Shown in pieces: positions 53,514 to 64,000 of a stretch of 64,000 bases of DNA. How positions within the stretch are numbered: the first letter of the stretch is position 1; the number at the start of each line of letters is the position of its first letter. This DNA comes from Allium sativum (Eukaryota; Streptophyta; Magnoliopsida; Asparagales; Amaryllidaceae): positions 482,514,861 through 482,578,860 of the forward strand of contig CM060920.1 of assembly GCA_030737875.1 (NCBI GenBank). The letters run 5' to 3'. The translations under genes and the position numbers were made by a program. The notes under the pieces were generated by a model. It saw only the letters and a list, made by a program, of their open reading frames with translations, was not told the origin of the DNA and did no database searches.

Positions 53514-55185
53514 CTATTCCCTCGGTTTCTGTTCCTTCATGTTGTCGTTCCCATTTCTATTGCTATTACCCCCACTCTGGTTGCCAACGTTTACTTCAGC
53601 CTTCCCTGAACTGTCACCAGATTTTTTCACGGCAACATTACTCTGGACATCTTCCCTCGAGGCCCCTTCGGACTTTCTCTTCCTATTTACATGAGATTCT
53701 TCTCGCCTTAGGTGGATATTAGCTTTTTCATAGAATAATTCTCTAGTAGGAGGCGGTTTCCCAGACAAGTAATCCCCGAATTCTGTGTCAGGGTCTACCC
53801 CTTCTATCAAGGCCATCAGGATAGTGGGCTCATGAGGATCACTAACTTTGGTGACGGCCATGTTGAAGCGATCTAAATATGACTTCAAAGATTCTCCTGG
53901 GGCCTGTTTAATCTGTGACAACTCTATGACGCTCTTGGAATTCGGGCATGAAGTCAAAACTGATTCATGAAGCGCTCACTCAATTCTGTGAAATTTGATA
54001 TCGACCGAGGAGGGAGTTGGGTGAACCACATTAACGCCACGTCTTCAAGATAAATTGGAAAGGATTTGCATTTTACAACATCTGGAGCTGCTGCTGAATT
54101 CATGAACCATGCATACCTCATCAGATGTTGCCCTGGATCCGTTCTTCCTGAATATCGATCCATCTGAGGCAAGTTGAATCGCCTAGGGAACTGGAAGTCC
54201 AATATATCATCCCTGAAGTGTGTAGGACTTCACTCAATGCCCCAATCTTCATTAGTATACCATCGGCTCTCGGACATACTCTGGCGCACCATCGCCCATA
54301 CATCGGCATTTGTTAATGTCTGCACAGGTTCTCTAGGTCTGATGTTCGGATTACCCCTGGGTTCCTGATTAAGGGATAAACTCATGTTTCTAGCGATAGC
54401 TACTCTACACTGCTCTCTGTGCTCCCGGTCAATCTCAGGAGGTATAGGTTGAATAAACTGCTGTTGCATAGGGTTGGTAATATTAGGATCCCTGGGTAGG
54501 ACGTGGGATCCACGCATGGGTAGCAACATAGAATGTTGCAAGCTTGGGTAATCAGGCCCTAATACACGAGCGGCGTCTTCTCGGGATCCTAAAGATCCAA
54601 AAGTAAACTGATCGAGGTTCTGAGGTCGTTCAAGCAGCCTTCTCTCACGAGGGCGTCCCTCGTCTGAAGAAGACGAATCATCAGTAGCAAGGCGACGTGT
54701 GAAGGAAGGAGTCTTCTGCCTCCGGAGCTCTTGGAGTTCTCTACCCATAGTGATCATGTTTTCCTGCATGCGAAGGCTGTCATGCCTTTGGGCTTCCAAT
54801 GCCTCCTTAGTGCTCTGGAGCATGTCAAGAAAGCGTGAAAAATCTCCCTGTGTGACGGGTGCAGATGGATTAGGCTAAACATTAGTCATTGTGGCTGGAA
54901 TCGGAGCGTTGGTGGGAGCTCGAGTAGAAGTTCCAGCTTCATTCTAGTTCGGATTGGATCGGAGTGCAGTGGCCTGGCCGGAGCGATTCAGATAGGGAGA
55001 ATGAGTGCCCTCAACTTCGTTGGACCGGCTCAGATCGGGGTCTTCCATCCGGTTCGTACCTTCCTGATCGGTGCGGCCTGCTCCAGAGCATTGAGCACGC
55101 GACCTCGTTAGCACGATGGCTTGTTGATCTTCTGTAGCATCGTTTCCCCTAGCGCCTTGCACTTTTTTCCTTCTGTCTTGGCCAT
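53514..55185 (-). pseudogene. gag: gag of element D
   Basis: The likely start is the ATG at 55183-55185 (MAKTEGKK), followed by a frameshift in the A-rich run near 55167 into the frame of 54944-55162. In-frame stops at 54944 and 54230 interrupt the N-terminal region, which has a coiled-coil-like MQENMITMGRELQELRRQ stretch and an acidic SSSSDEGRPRERR patch. The capsid core (DPGQHLMRYAWF, then KCKSFPIYLEDVALMWF) is at 53954-54202, then a frameshift, then SVIELSQIKQAPGESLKSYL and a basic Asn-rich tail ending at 53514. It matches the gag of element B throughout. Confidence 0.88.
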
Positions 55186-55311
55186 AATATTCGATTCTTC
55201 AACAGTTAGTCAACAAATACTTAAAGATGTCAGAAACAGAGGATTAACTTCTTTGGACTTGAGGGTCTAAATAGTAGAATGATAATCCCAAAAAGCTGAG
55301 AATTCGAAGAT

Positions 55312-55329
55312 CTCTCAATGAAAGCACCA
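55312..55329 (-). other. Primer-binding site of element D
   Basis: TGGTGCTTTCATTGAGAG on the minus strand, three bases inside the 5' LTR. It shares TGGTGCTTTCA and the three-base spacing with element B. Confidence 0.75.
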
Positions 55330-55332
55330 AAA

Positions 55333-56026
55333 TGTTAGATCCAAAATTGGCTCTAACACCCAAACTAGTAAAGATTCTAATAAATGAAAATTAAAATAAA
55401 GAAAACTCACAATTTATAATGGTTCGACGTTAAATAGCCTGCGTCCACTTTTTCTTCTTTTTTGATTTATGTCTTGAATGAGAGTACAATAATGATTTTC
55501 ACTCAATTCTCACTCATTTTATACATTGATTCTCTCAATTTCCTTCATAATATGACTTGAAAGATGATTGGAGGCTGAATGAGTTGATAAAATTTGAGTT
55601 GCAAAGGAGTTTCAATCCTGAAAGTGCCAAAAGATCATTCCAAATGCCTCTTGATGGGGTATTTATAGGTGTAAAATCCTCCTGGAACCGGATCAATTCA
55701 GGTCCACGTGGCCTTCATCCCGTCACTTTCGGGTTCAGATGGATTCTGGTGAGGACAACACATCTGGTTAATGGCCATCGTGGGTAGAACGTGTGTGTAA
55801 CCACCCCGACTCTTAAGGAGAAGTGTGAGTGAAGCTGCTGACATCCTGGGTTCAGATCGGATGGGCTATTAAATAGGGTTCGGATCGGCCTTGCTACTTC
55901 CGATCCGACCTGGCTCTCTCTTTCCTCTACAGCTTTGTGAGACTGGTCTGATCCAGTTGTGGCAAGGTGTTCTTCATTATTTGATCTTCTAGCTTTATGT
56001 AGCATATTTCACAAAGTAGGCTAACA
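55333..56026 (-). repeat. 5' LTR of element D (694 bp)
   Basis: TG at 55333 and CA at 56026. The partner of 29969-30666, with the same TATA box (minus CTATAAATA, near 55664-55672). The target duplication ATAAG follows at 56027-56031. Confidence 0.95.
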
Positions 56027-56124
56027 ATAAGTTTGATAATGGATCCTTCAGGCTATCAACTGTTGATGTCAAGCCTTTTCAGAGAGCATGGAACGCGAAG
56101 CATTTGCGATCTTATCTTTCTTAG
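56027..56124 (+). pseudogene. pol: Integrase C-terminal end of element B
   Basis: After the ATAAG duplication the integrase of B finishes with FDNGSFRLSTVDVKPFQRAW, NAKHLRSYLS and a stop at 56122-56124. Element D ends the same way (AFKITTVDGEEIPIAWNAQHL, then RRYLS). The open stretch supports the exact excision model for element D. Confidence 0.88.
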
Positions 56125-56928
56125 TATTTTTAGTTTTCTTATTGTTTTATCTGTTTTAGCATTGTAATAAGATGTGACTTATCACCCGCAGTAGTTTATG
56201 AATAAAAGCTCCTTTCCTGCTCTGACTTATTATTATAATGTGACTAAATGTTTTGACTGACAATAAGTCAAATATTGACACCCTGGCCTACCAAACCATA
56301 TCGAAACGAGTCGACCTCGCTCATGGGTCGAGAGGGAATTGGGGAAGAATATACCTAAGCTTGACGTTGACGCTCAAACCTATGGCTACCACTTTGTTGA
56401 CTAAAAGTGAGGATGACACTGATACAAATTGCATGACTGACTGTTTAAAAACAACTCTGATTCTCTCGACTTAAGAAGGAGTATAAAATTACAAACGAGT
56501 GTGAAAAGTGCACCCCGAATAAAGACCCCTCGATCCTTAAGAACTCTAACCGTCATTGACTAGAGGAAGAGTATAAAACACTTATGTATCCCTAACCATG
56601 ATCACTCGACACATAGACCGGTCTAACCAACATTGGGGCCGATGGGGAAACTTGACGATTGAACCAATCCCCGATGACACTGGAGGCAAGGGGATAAACA
56701 AGTGATCCAAAAATAAGTTGCACTTAAGCCATTATCAGAACTTTAGATAGACAAGGGATGTCAACACCGTCCCCTTATAGCTTTCACAATACTTGGGACA
56801 CATCAATAACACAATTATTTGAAAACAAAGAAACATTCTTGCACATTCAGTTGTATTTACAAACTAAACCTTGTTCACAAGTACATCAAACTTTGTCCAC
56901 CAAATGTGAAACTTGACAAAGACAAAAT
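56125..56928 (+). other. 3' non-coding region of element B
   Basis: No ORF with a recognisable domain. It has loosely repeated phrases (aaggagtataaaa near 56475 and gaagagtataaaac near 56565; several cgac/tcgag patches), as expected for the variable region after pol in Tat elements. Confidence 0.5.
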
Positions 56929-56942
56929 TGCGAGGGCCGCAC
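56929..56942 (-). promoter_or_regulatory. Conserved 14-mer after the antisense ORF of element B
   Basis: GTGCGGCCCTCGCA on the minus strand, 49 bases after the antisense stop codon. An identical 14-mer lies 53 bases after the antisense stop in element D (48397-48410). Confidence 0.55.
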
Positions 56943-56991
56943 CTGCGCACAACATCCAAGGGGCCAGTTACACACATACAACTAAAAGGTC

Positions 56992-57714
56992 CTACACTCT
57001 GGGTGGTTTGTCACCGAGCTTCTTCATGTCCTCTAACTCCTCCTTCCTGACAAGTGCTAGCATCTCCTCGGTAGTCAAACCAGGCTTTGATTTCTTGAAC
57101 ACGTTGCCAAAAGAGATAGATCGACCGGACGTTGTTGTATCATGCTTCCTCTTGCTTGGACTGGTGGAATCATAAAAGGGCGGCACCTCTGTAGATGAAA
57201 TTAAAGTTGGAGGAATAGCAACTATAGGAGGAACCTTCAGAGGCTCATCAAATAGCTCGGCCTTGAGGGACGAAACATCCTTCTCGTCTCTGGCTTTAGT
57301 GTCAGCAATACAGGATGATCGCCTTTTTTGGTCTCTCCCATGATTACTACATCATCGTCCTCGGATTGAACTTTGCCATTTCTTATTACTTTTAAGACAT
57401 TAGCCGTCCCTTCACCCTTGTCACTCCCCAACGCTTCAATCTCAGCCTCGGTAGCCCCTTTTGCTGGTGGAGTACCTATGATAGGAAGAGTAAAAGTTAT
57501 GGTCAAAAGGGGGAACATGAAATTGAGAAAGAAGAAATAAGTTAACTCCGATAACAGACTCGGTCGATTGTTCCTCCATAGCTTTAGATGGTTTAGGGGG
57601 TTGGATAGATGACGAACAGGCTTCAATATTCGACGAAGAAAAAGGGAGGGGTGCTCTCGTCTTGCTTACTCTAGCCTCATCTTCGGGGACTAATTTCCCC
57701 TTTGCCCTAAGATC
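56992..57714 (-). pseudogene. Antisense ORF of element B, 3' exons only
   Basis: The minus-strand counterpart of the antisense gene of D. A first piece (LRAKGKLVPEDEARVSKTRA, then QPPKPSKAMEEQSTESVIG) lies at about 57545-57714 after an AG. A putative short intron (ending in tcatag near 57473) leads to GTPPAKGATEAEIEALGSDK and EDDDVVIMGETKKGDHPVL. A frameshift near 57260 leads to KAELFDEPLKVPPIVAIPP and the basic end SPSKRKHDTTTSGR, stopping at 56992. Its acidic VVIMGE stretch parallels VAIIGDSK in D. The 5' two thirds (PF04195-like domain, coiled coil) are missing because B is cut off near 57740. Confidence 0.6.
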
Positions 57715-57740
57715 TGTAATCTACAATCTTCTTGCATTAT

Positions 57741-59326
57741 TACCCTATCATCCATCGTCCAATTTTAGGTTACAATAACATGTTCTACTTAGTGTGTCAT
57801 TAAGTAAATTCTATCATAATCAGCAAGTTTCCATTTAACATATTACTTAATTTGTAATTATGTATAACTTACTTCATTACATAAGTCTTCTTACTTCATT
57901 CGGTCTTATGCCACCTGAACGGGCTTCCTCTTATTATATTTTTTTTTATTAAACTTCATAATTCTCTTTTATAAGTCTACCGATAATAAGCCTACTTCAT
58001 TCTTTTTCATTAACCATGACTTGGTTTAATACAACCTCTTGTTTTATTTACTTATTTACTTAGTTCTCTTAACTAAGGTTTATCAATAAGTTTCTTTCCA
58101 TTTATTATAACCTACGTTATATTTTCCACTTGTCCCTAGGACAAGCTTGCTATTATATAACTTTCTTATTAATGTAATTAACTATAATAGGTTATATTCC
58201 CCGTTTATCCCATTTTCCCTTGGTCCTTTACATTAACCAAACTTTTACTGTTGTATCATTCACCTCTTTACCATTTAGTGAATTCTTCACACACATTCCA
58301 TTTATGTATATATATATATATATATTCGTATATAAATATTTTAGGCACTAGGCCCCTCACATTAAATTGACCACTTGTGGATGCTGGATCTGTTGGGCGG
58401 TTCCAGGCAGGTTTCTACAACAAGTTGAATTAACCTTGTGTCTAGTGTCATTTATAAATTCTTTATTTCTGTAGATTTCTTATCCAATTTAGGCATATCT
58501 ATTGTTCCAAATTTTACTATAATTATGTTTACAACCTTTTGTCCACAATAATATTCTTAAGCAAATGTTCAGGTATGTCATAAAAATTCCATAATTACAA
58601 CAATTACAGTAATTTCCCATTCAGATGGATGTTAAAATACAAACAAGATTATATGTCATACATGTTCTTAGTAGACTTAATCCCAATTACCACAATTATT
58701 CATATTTTCATTGTAACTTGATTTACAACATTTAATTAGCAGGTTCTTAGGGTGGTTCTATATACAACAATAATCTTTTAACATGTTCTAAACAGCTTAA
58801 TACCCAATTTCCACAGTTATCAACTGTTTTGCAAATTAATCATAATGGGGAATACAAACGATAAATATACTGTTACTTAAAATGGTATAATTTAGATCCA
58901 CTCACCTAAAATATTTCCAATCCATTATTCTGATCCAGATTTGTTGTTCTGTGGCATCTCTTACTGAATCTATTAACAAAAATATCCATGGATTCACAAA
59001 TTTGTTGCTAAAAGAAGAGGAAGAGAGAAAGAAACCTATATAAACCAGATTCAAGGACTTTACCTCACGCTGATCAGAATTTCGAACACCTATTTGTATA
59101 TTTAAATTCTTTTATCTTCAAATCTTGAATCATAATTACCTAAAACTAACATTTACTTTTCTAAAAAGAATTGAGGAGAGAAAAGAATGGCATATCCTGG
59201 GCATCACCTCATAAAATATGAGGTTTAGGCTAGGCCCTACTAGTCTATTTATAGGCGTACGAGAAATTCTGAACCATTGGATATAATTTCTTAAAATCCG
59301 GATTGAACACGCAATTAGAACGCATC
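57741..59326 (-). repeat. Element F: truncated Tekay-like LTR
   Basis: AT-rich sequence with a (TA)n patch (58303-58324), one recognisable stem-loop of the A/C/G type (arms 58361-58378 and 58417-58433 around tgttgggcggttccaggcag) and a minus-strand TATAAATA (59246-59253) at the expected distance. About 75 bp of U3 is left before element G begins at 59327. Neither LTR edge is present; the left limit is approximate. Confidence 0.55.
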
Positions 59327-59670
59327 TGTAACACCCAACCTCCGCTAGGGTCACTCGTAAAGGAATGCACTAGCTTTAGAGGGGTATTATTGGTAAACAT
59401 GTACAGAAATATTACAAGACAGAACATATAAAATAGCGGAAGTAAAACCAACTTTCATATCATTAATAAATAAGGTCTAAAGCCTTTTACATCAGAGAAT
59501 TTCTTACATGAAAACCTGTCTTGCAATAGTAAAGAAGCATAAAAACCTTTTCATAAATTATTCCCCAAGTGAAACAGTAAAGTAGCCATAGCCAAGAAAA
59601 GTCCAAGCCATACATGATGACCTTCAAACAGAAGAAGTCCGAACTAACAATAGCATTTCCTCCCTGTAAC

Positions 59671-59715
59671 CTGGGGGGGAACGGAAGACAAAGAGGCGAA
59701 ACAAAACGGGGTCAG
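59671..59715 (-). promoter_or_regulatory. Candidate 3' splice site in U5 of element G
   Basis: Minus strand: CTGAC at 59711-59715, a pyrimidine tract, then CAG|G at 59671. Same layout as in A and C. Confidence 0.45.
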
Positions 59716-61140
59716 TCATAAAGACTGGTAAGCCCTATCTACTATCAGTATATAGACTAGTAAAGTTAACTGGCATGAGGAACTGAGATGAACATAAGTA
59801 TGATGACAAGATAGATAAGCTAAACCAAAATAACAGGATGAACTACTGTACCAAGATGAACAAGTGTGTCATGATAAACTACGGTGTCAAGATAAGTCAA
59901 GGTATCACATCGTCAGGTTTCTATCAAGTACAATATCGCAAGGTATCTATCAGGTATATTCGCTCTGCACCTCCCGTACTAGTATCCCGGCCCGCGTCAT
60001 GTGTTACCTATGAATGTCTCTTGCCCAATGTCATGTATTGGTCCATGTCATCCTAATATATCATATATGTAGGTTTCCTGATTCGCATGATTCTTTCGAT
60101 GCATAAGTTCAGTCCTTTGCCGTAGGCCGTACGGGCTTTCTTATGTAAATCTATACCACTTCAACGTAGTACCGTTTTATCCTTGAGGTTATTTTGGACT
60201 GCTACCCTTGATCTGGTTATGTTTTCTTACCATGAACTATCGCGTGTTCACTTAGGATTTATGCCACCTAGGGTCACTAGGGATTATGCTACCTAATGAA
60301 CGTTTCCGTGTTTTGGGTTCAAGCCACCTAGGGCCACTAGGGATTATGCCACCCGTCAACCGCGCCCTTTATCCCACGTATGTATCATGAATCGTTTCCA
60401 TGTCTAGACGCACATGTATCTCAATGTGCCACCCGAGTTCCGTGCCAGGGCAAATCAAGAAATACGGAACTCGGTTGGGAGCTTTAAGTCGTCTGCTGAT
60501 GCAGATACCAAGGTCTGTTTTTGTATCCGAGGCTATGGTCCTACGTGACCCCTCCCTCAACTACTGAAAGGCAATCCAAGAAAAATCATGTATGAGAACT
60601 ACATCCCGGCCCCACTATAGCCCCACTTTCCTATGGGCCAACCTCACCCATGACTCGATAACAAGAACATGGTCTGTTGGGAGTTCTCTGCCTTTCCGTT
60701 AGTACACGATTGACTAAAGATGGTAGGTAGTTGGCGACGTGCTATCCAGGGCAAAAACAAGTATCGTCGACTCCACGCTAATCCATCCCAGTCTTTAGGT
60801 CGCTCGCATAGCAACCAAGGCATACTCTTGGCTCTTCTACCGCAGACCTTAACCTCTGTGAGGCCGGGTTTCATGGACCACCTGCCACCTCACAGAGGGA
60901 TACCAATAGTACCCTCACGTCCCCCGAAGCTACCGCTTCGTCACCCAGTTCGCTGGAGCTTTTTATCCAAGTCAGATAAGTTGCTCCTCCTCGTATACTA
61001 AGCGATGACTTACCGTATCTATTTATGAACTAGTCCCATGTCCTTGGCTAAGAATTATTACTTAGTTATCCTTAACTAAGGTTTACCACTTAGCTTCTCT
61101 TCCCACTATCCTTGTTAACTACGATTTTCAACCTAGTCCC

Positions 61141-62070
61141 CTGAGCTAGGGTTTTGTCTAATGGGTTAAGTGTAATCATTCAAGTTCATGACCTAACCCG
61201 CCCACGAATCATGTCAAGATTGGCTAAGTACTCAAGTTCAAGGCTTAGCCCTACAAGTTGGTTAAGTGTACCAAGAAGCTCATGACTTATCCCTATCAAG
61301 TCAAATTGGTTAAGTATTTATTTGTCTTAACCCTATCAGATTATCATGTTAGATTGATTAAGCATAGATTATCTTAATCCCATCAGATTATCGAGTCGGA
61401 TTGGTTAAGTATGGGTTAGCTTAACCCCATCCACTAATCGTATTACAATGGTTAAGCCTAAGTTAAAAGGTCTTGTGACTTAACCCTATCAGGTCCGCAT
61501 ATTAGATTGGTTAAGTATAGGTTACTTAACCTCATCAAATCATCATGTATAATTGGTTAAGTATAAGTTACTTAACCCCATTAAATTATCATGTTAAGTT
61601 GGTTAAGTTTTGGTTACTTAACCTCATTAAATTACCAAGTTTAGATTGATTAAGTACTTAACCCCATCGAATTACCGTGCTTAGATTAGTTAAGTGAAGG
61701 TTACTTAGCCCCATATAATTACCGTGTTTAGATTAGTTAAGTCTAAGTTACTTAACCTCATCAAATTACCAAGTCGGATTAGTTAAGTGTAAATTACTTA
61801 ACCCCATCGAATTTACCGTGTTAGATTAGTTAAGTATGGATTACTTAACCCCATCTGATTACCGTGTTTAGATTAGTTAAGTGTAGGTTACTTAACCCCA
61901 TCTAATTACGAAGTCGGATTAGTTAAGTGTAAATTACTTAACCCCATCCCCTAATTGTCTTATATGGTTAATTGTCATTAAGGAACCAAGTCCGGTTTAA
62001 CTTAACCTACCCATTCGTGTCATATCGGTTAAGTGTCATTAATCAAAATTACTTAACCTTTTCATGTGGC
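61141..62070 (-). repeat. Expanded GGTTAAGT/ACTTAACC tandem array in element G
   Basis: About 18-20 imperfect units of 40-60 bp built on ttaagtgtaggttacttaac-type sequence with gattaccgtgtttagatta between. C has four to five units at the same place and A about one. Each unit is itself an inverted repeat. Confidence 0.8.
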
Positions 62071-62103
62071 ATTAATTAGATTGATGCACCCCAACCTCTC
62101 ACA

Positions 62104-62283
62104 TTAGACTTTCTTGTGGTTACTAGTTAAGCCGGGCGGGTCCGGGTAGATTTACACCACAACCTAGTCTAACCTCGGGTTTTAAGTGCTATGTGACCAA
62201 CTACTCACATTGGGTCCTATTGTTTGTAGCCACTAGTTAAGCCGGGCGGGTCCGGGTAGATTTATGCTACAAACTCAACCCAA
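62104..62283 (-). repeat. Twin stem-loops in element G LTR
   Basis: Stem 1 about 62104-62119 with 62157-62172; stem 2 about 62210-62230 with 62266-62283. Both loops read agttaagccgggcgggtccg and then ggtaga. The order and spacing match A and C. Confidence 0.7.
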
Positions 62284-63530
62284 CCTCGAGTTGGCCACTT
62301 TCATGTTTGGTCTAGTGTCTTATTACACTTACAACCCATACGTGTCAAGTTTTCAAGTCCCATGTTCATAGCCAAAATTACATGTTGTCATGTTTATACC
62401 AATTTACCCAAATCATGTTTCATGTCATTAAAGTTTACCCATAACGTAACACCAACGCTTTTAAACTCGCATATACATTCGCAACAACGCATAATGGATT
62501 AAAAGAAGGAACTTGGCAAAGGTATGACAAAAGGGGTATAAGGCCGCAAGTTAAACATGGTGGCATATGAGACATAATGTGTTCACAAACTTGCATGTTA
62601 CATTGTTAAGCCTCAAAAACATGCATAACCCCAAAACTTAGCATGTAGGTGAATCATGGTGATAGATAACGTAGAAAAAGGGCTAGTAGTTCGCATATAG
62701 CATTCTATGCAAGTTAACTTAAGGGATAAGAGAGTTCTTATGTTGCATAATGCAACATTTCAACATAAAGCTTATAGCTTTTAGCCCACAAAATCAAGGT
62801 GATGACTTTACAAATATGCATAGGATAAATCTACACATAACATAATAATTTCTGAGCATGTAACCTACTCAAGTTCAAACCCAAAACTTGCAACATGAAC
62901 ATTTAACTTCATAGTTAATATCTAAGAGTAGGAGGGGGCTTACAATGCTATGAAGGCACAAATCAATATATAAAAAGATTGAGACGAAGCCACACTAGCA
63001 AAAACCCCAAATCAATAAGCTCCAATAAAACCCTTGAGAAAATAATAAGAAAGATCCTTGCTTTGATGAAGATTTGCCTTGAAATCAAGTTTAGAAGCTC
63101 TCATATGAACATAGAAACTCTCATACACTCATATGATCATGTAATCTCTCATGTGAATGAAGATAGAATTTATGACAAGAGGATGGAGGCTAGGGTTTTG
63201 AGTGGAGGCCATGATCATTAGAAATTTTGGCATAGTTTAGTTGTAGGATCAATTTATGAGGGTTTAAGGTAGGGTTAGGTTTTTTTTATAGAAGACTAGA
63301 ATAGTTTAGGCCATAGGATAAACCATAGTTTAGATCCTACCCATCTAACTCCATCACAAGCCAACAAACTAGACCCAAAGCATGTCTTGGGGAAGAAGTC
63401 AAGTGTAGGAACCATTTAGGGCCTTTAGATCAACCCTAGAGTCAATCCGGACCATCAAAACTCATCCCGGGCCTCAAAAATGGGTTCTGGGCCACCCCAG
63501 GCCGACCAGGTTGACCTGTACAGGGGGGAA

Positions 63531-63591
63531 GTCGACACTACAGTCGACACAAGGGGGGCAGGTCGACTTGGGTGTCGACACTACAGTCGAC
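63531..63591 (-). promoter_or_regulatory. GTCGAC array in element G U3
   Basis: Five sites start at 63531, 63543, 63562, 63574 and 63586, spaced 12, 19, 12 and 12. TATAAAAA lies at 63283-63290 and the conserved 80-bp block at 63632-63712. Confidence 0.6.
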
Positions 63592-63801
63592 ACGGGTCAG
63601 TCTGCCAGAAAGTCTGCTGAAATCTTGTTTTGGCCATATCTTGGTCATACGGACTCCGATTTTCGAAAACTCGGACTCTATTTCGCGTATTTTTCCGAGA
63701 CGAATGCAATGGTGATGTCCATTTTACGTAATTCTAATTTTAAAATTTAATTCTGCCTTGATTTCTTGTTTTAACGTGTTGTTAAAATTCGGGTTGTTAC
63801 A

Positions 63802-64000
63802 TTCTCCCCTCCTTAAAGGATTTCATCCCCGAAATCTCCGAGTTAGAAAGAACGTATCCTACCATCCATCATCCATCTACTCGAAACGTCATCCACAGGC
63901 AACCATTGTCCTTAGATGATTTCTAATGCCATATGAACATATGCAAAGCGTGTGTGTATATGCTCCTTAGCTAATGCTAATGATCAGGCCTGAATGATCT
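63802..64000 (-). other. Polypurine tract and 3' non-coding interior of element G
   Basis: Minus strand TTAAGGAGGGGAGAA (63802-63816) abuts the LTR. The rest resembles 22214-22400 of element C and 1-311 of A and is non-coding. Confidence 0.85.

Larger units (their letters stand above)
29969..56026 (-). mobile_element. Element D: Tat-type retrotransposon nested in element B
   Basis: Minus-strand element with 3' LTR 29969-30666 and 5' LTR 55333-56026, flanked by a perfect ATAAG duplication (29964-29968 and 56027-56031). Taking it out joins GPYVIQHK to FDNGSFRLSTV of the integrase in B, a clean confirmation. The interior holds gag, protease, RT, two RNase H domains and a nearly intact integrase. 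Between pol and the 3' LTR, on the opposite strand, lies a long antisense gene. Element E (12.5 kb) is inserted between that antisense gene and the 3' LTR. The two LTRs differ at several percent of sites by eye, so D is older than C. Confidence 0.95.
13123..57740 (+). mobile_element. Element B: old Ty3/gypsy Tat-type element, interrupted twice
   Basis: The host of the whole nest. Visible parts are a 5' LTR, a primer-binding site, gag, protease, reverse transcriptase, two RNase H domains and integrase up to 18943; then the rest of integrase at 29285-29968; then the last 32 residues of integrase at 56027-56124. After that come the 3' non-coding region and an antisense ORF remnant on the minus strand. 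Element C splits the codons of the integrase core and element D splits the integrase C-terminal domain, both with target duplications. It is the most decayed coding region in the window, with stops every 50-100 codons, consistent with being the oldest. Its 3' LTR is not seen; the element breaks off against LTR fragment F. Confidence 0.93.
59327..63801 (-). repeat. 3' LTR of element G (4,475 bp)
   Basis: TG at 59327 (tgtaacacccaacctcc) and CA at 63801. It is over 1.2 kb longer than the LTRs of A and C. The extra length comes from a divergent segment at about 60040-61000, including a local duplication (gccacctagggtcactaggg and its copy, 60260-60355), and an expanded tandem array at 61141-62070. 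Other signals: candidate splice acceptor 59671-59715 and TATA 63283-63290. Confidence 0.92.
59327..64000 (-). mobile_element. Element G: partial Tekay-like chromovirus, continues past the right edge
   Basis: A minus-strand element of which only the 3' LTR (59327-63801), the polypurine tract and about 185 bp of interior are in the window. The interior matches the tail of element C (gaacgtatcctaccatccat and so on), so gag-pol should follow to the right. The LTR edges, TATA box, GTCGAC array, twin stem-loops and U3 block are all of the A/C type. Confidence 0.9.

Noticed and set aside
56253..57175. Plus-strand ORFs of 73 and 118 residues after the pol of element B
   Set aside because: The second is the reverse complement of the antisense ORF remnant; the first has no domain and sits in variable non-coding sequence.
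60644..61001. ORFs of 76 and 93 residues in the LTR of element G
   Set aside because: Opposite-strand overlaps in a GC-richer LTR segment with no domain; not present in the LTRs of A or C.

Overview
This window is plant nuclear DNA, most likely angiosperm pericentromeric or otherwise repeat-rich heterochromatin. No intact host gene is visible. About 59 of the 64 kb is LTR retrotransposon, and the coding remnants belong to two plant Ty3/gypsy branches. One is a chromovirus type with a C-terminal chromodomain and very long LTRs (Tekay/Del-like). The other is the Tat type with short LTRs, two RNase H domains and an antisense ORF between pol and the 3' LTR (Grande/Retand-like). Clade names are inferred from domain order and motifs, not from a tree.

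Layout. (A) 1-8079: 3' part of a minus-strand Tekay-like element; its 3' LTR lies outside the window and its 5' LTR is 4867-8079. (gap) 8080-13122: AT-rich DNA with a broken GRF-type zinc-finger gene (11459-12112) and possible DNA-transposon subterminal repeats. (B) 13123 to about 57.7 kb: an old plus-strand Tat element, interrupted twice. (C) 18944-29284: minus-strand Tekay-like element inside the integrase of B, target duplication GTGAT/GCGAT. (D) 29969-56026: minus-strand Tat element inside the end of the integrase of B, perfect target duplication ATAAG; B resumes in register at 56027. (E) 30783-43335: plus-strand non-autonomous element with 5.9 and 5.2 kb LTRs around a 1.4 kb non-coding interior, inside D, perfect target duplication GATAT. 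(F) about 57741-59326: truncated Tekay-like LTR. (G) 59327-64000: 3' LTR and start of the interior of another minus-strand Tekay-like element running off the right edge. The nest is therefore E in D in B, and C in B.

All gag-pol genes are broken by in-frame stops, frameshifts or lost catalytic residues, so nothing here looks autonomous. C has nearly identical LTRs but no usable reverse transcriptase, which suggests it was copied by proteins of a related element.

The most interesting signals are in the non-coding parts. The LTRs of A, C and G share a phased array of GTCGAC palindromes upstream of the TATA box, an 80-bp conserved block near the start of U3, twin stem-loops with compensatory base changes in the transcribed part, and a branchpoint-pyrimidine tract-CAG signal suggesting a leader intron. 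The Tat element D carries an antisense gene with its own TATA box and plausible introns. A 14-base motif about 50 bases past the antisense stop codon is identical in B and D.
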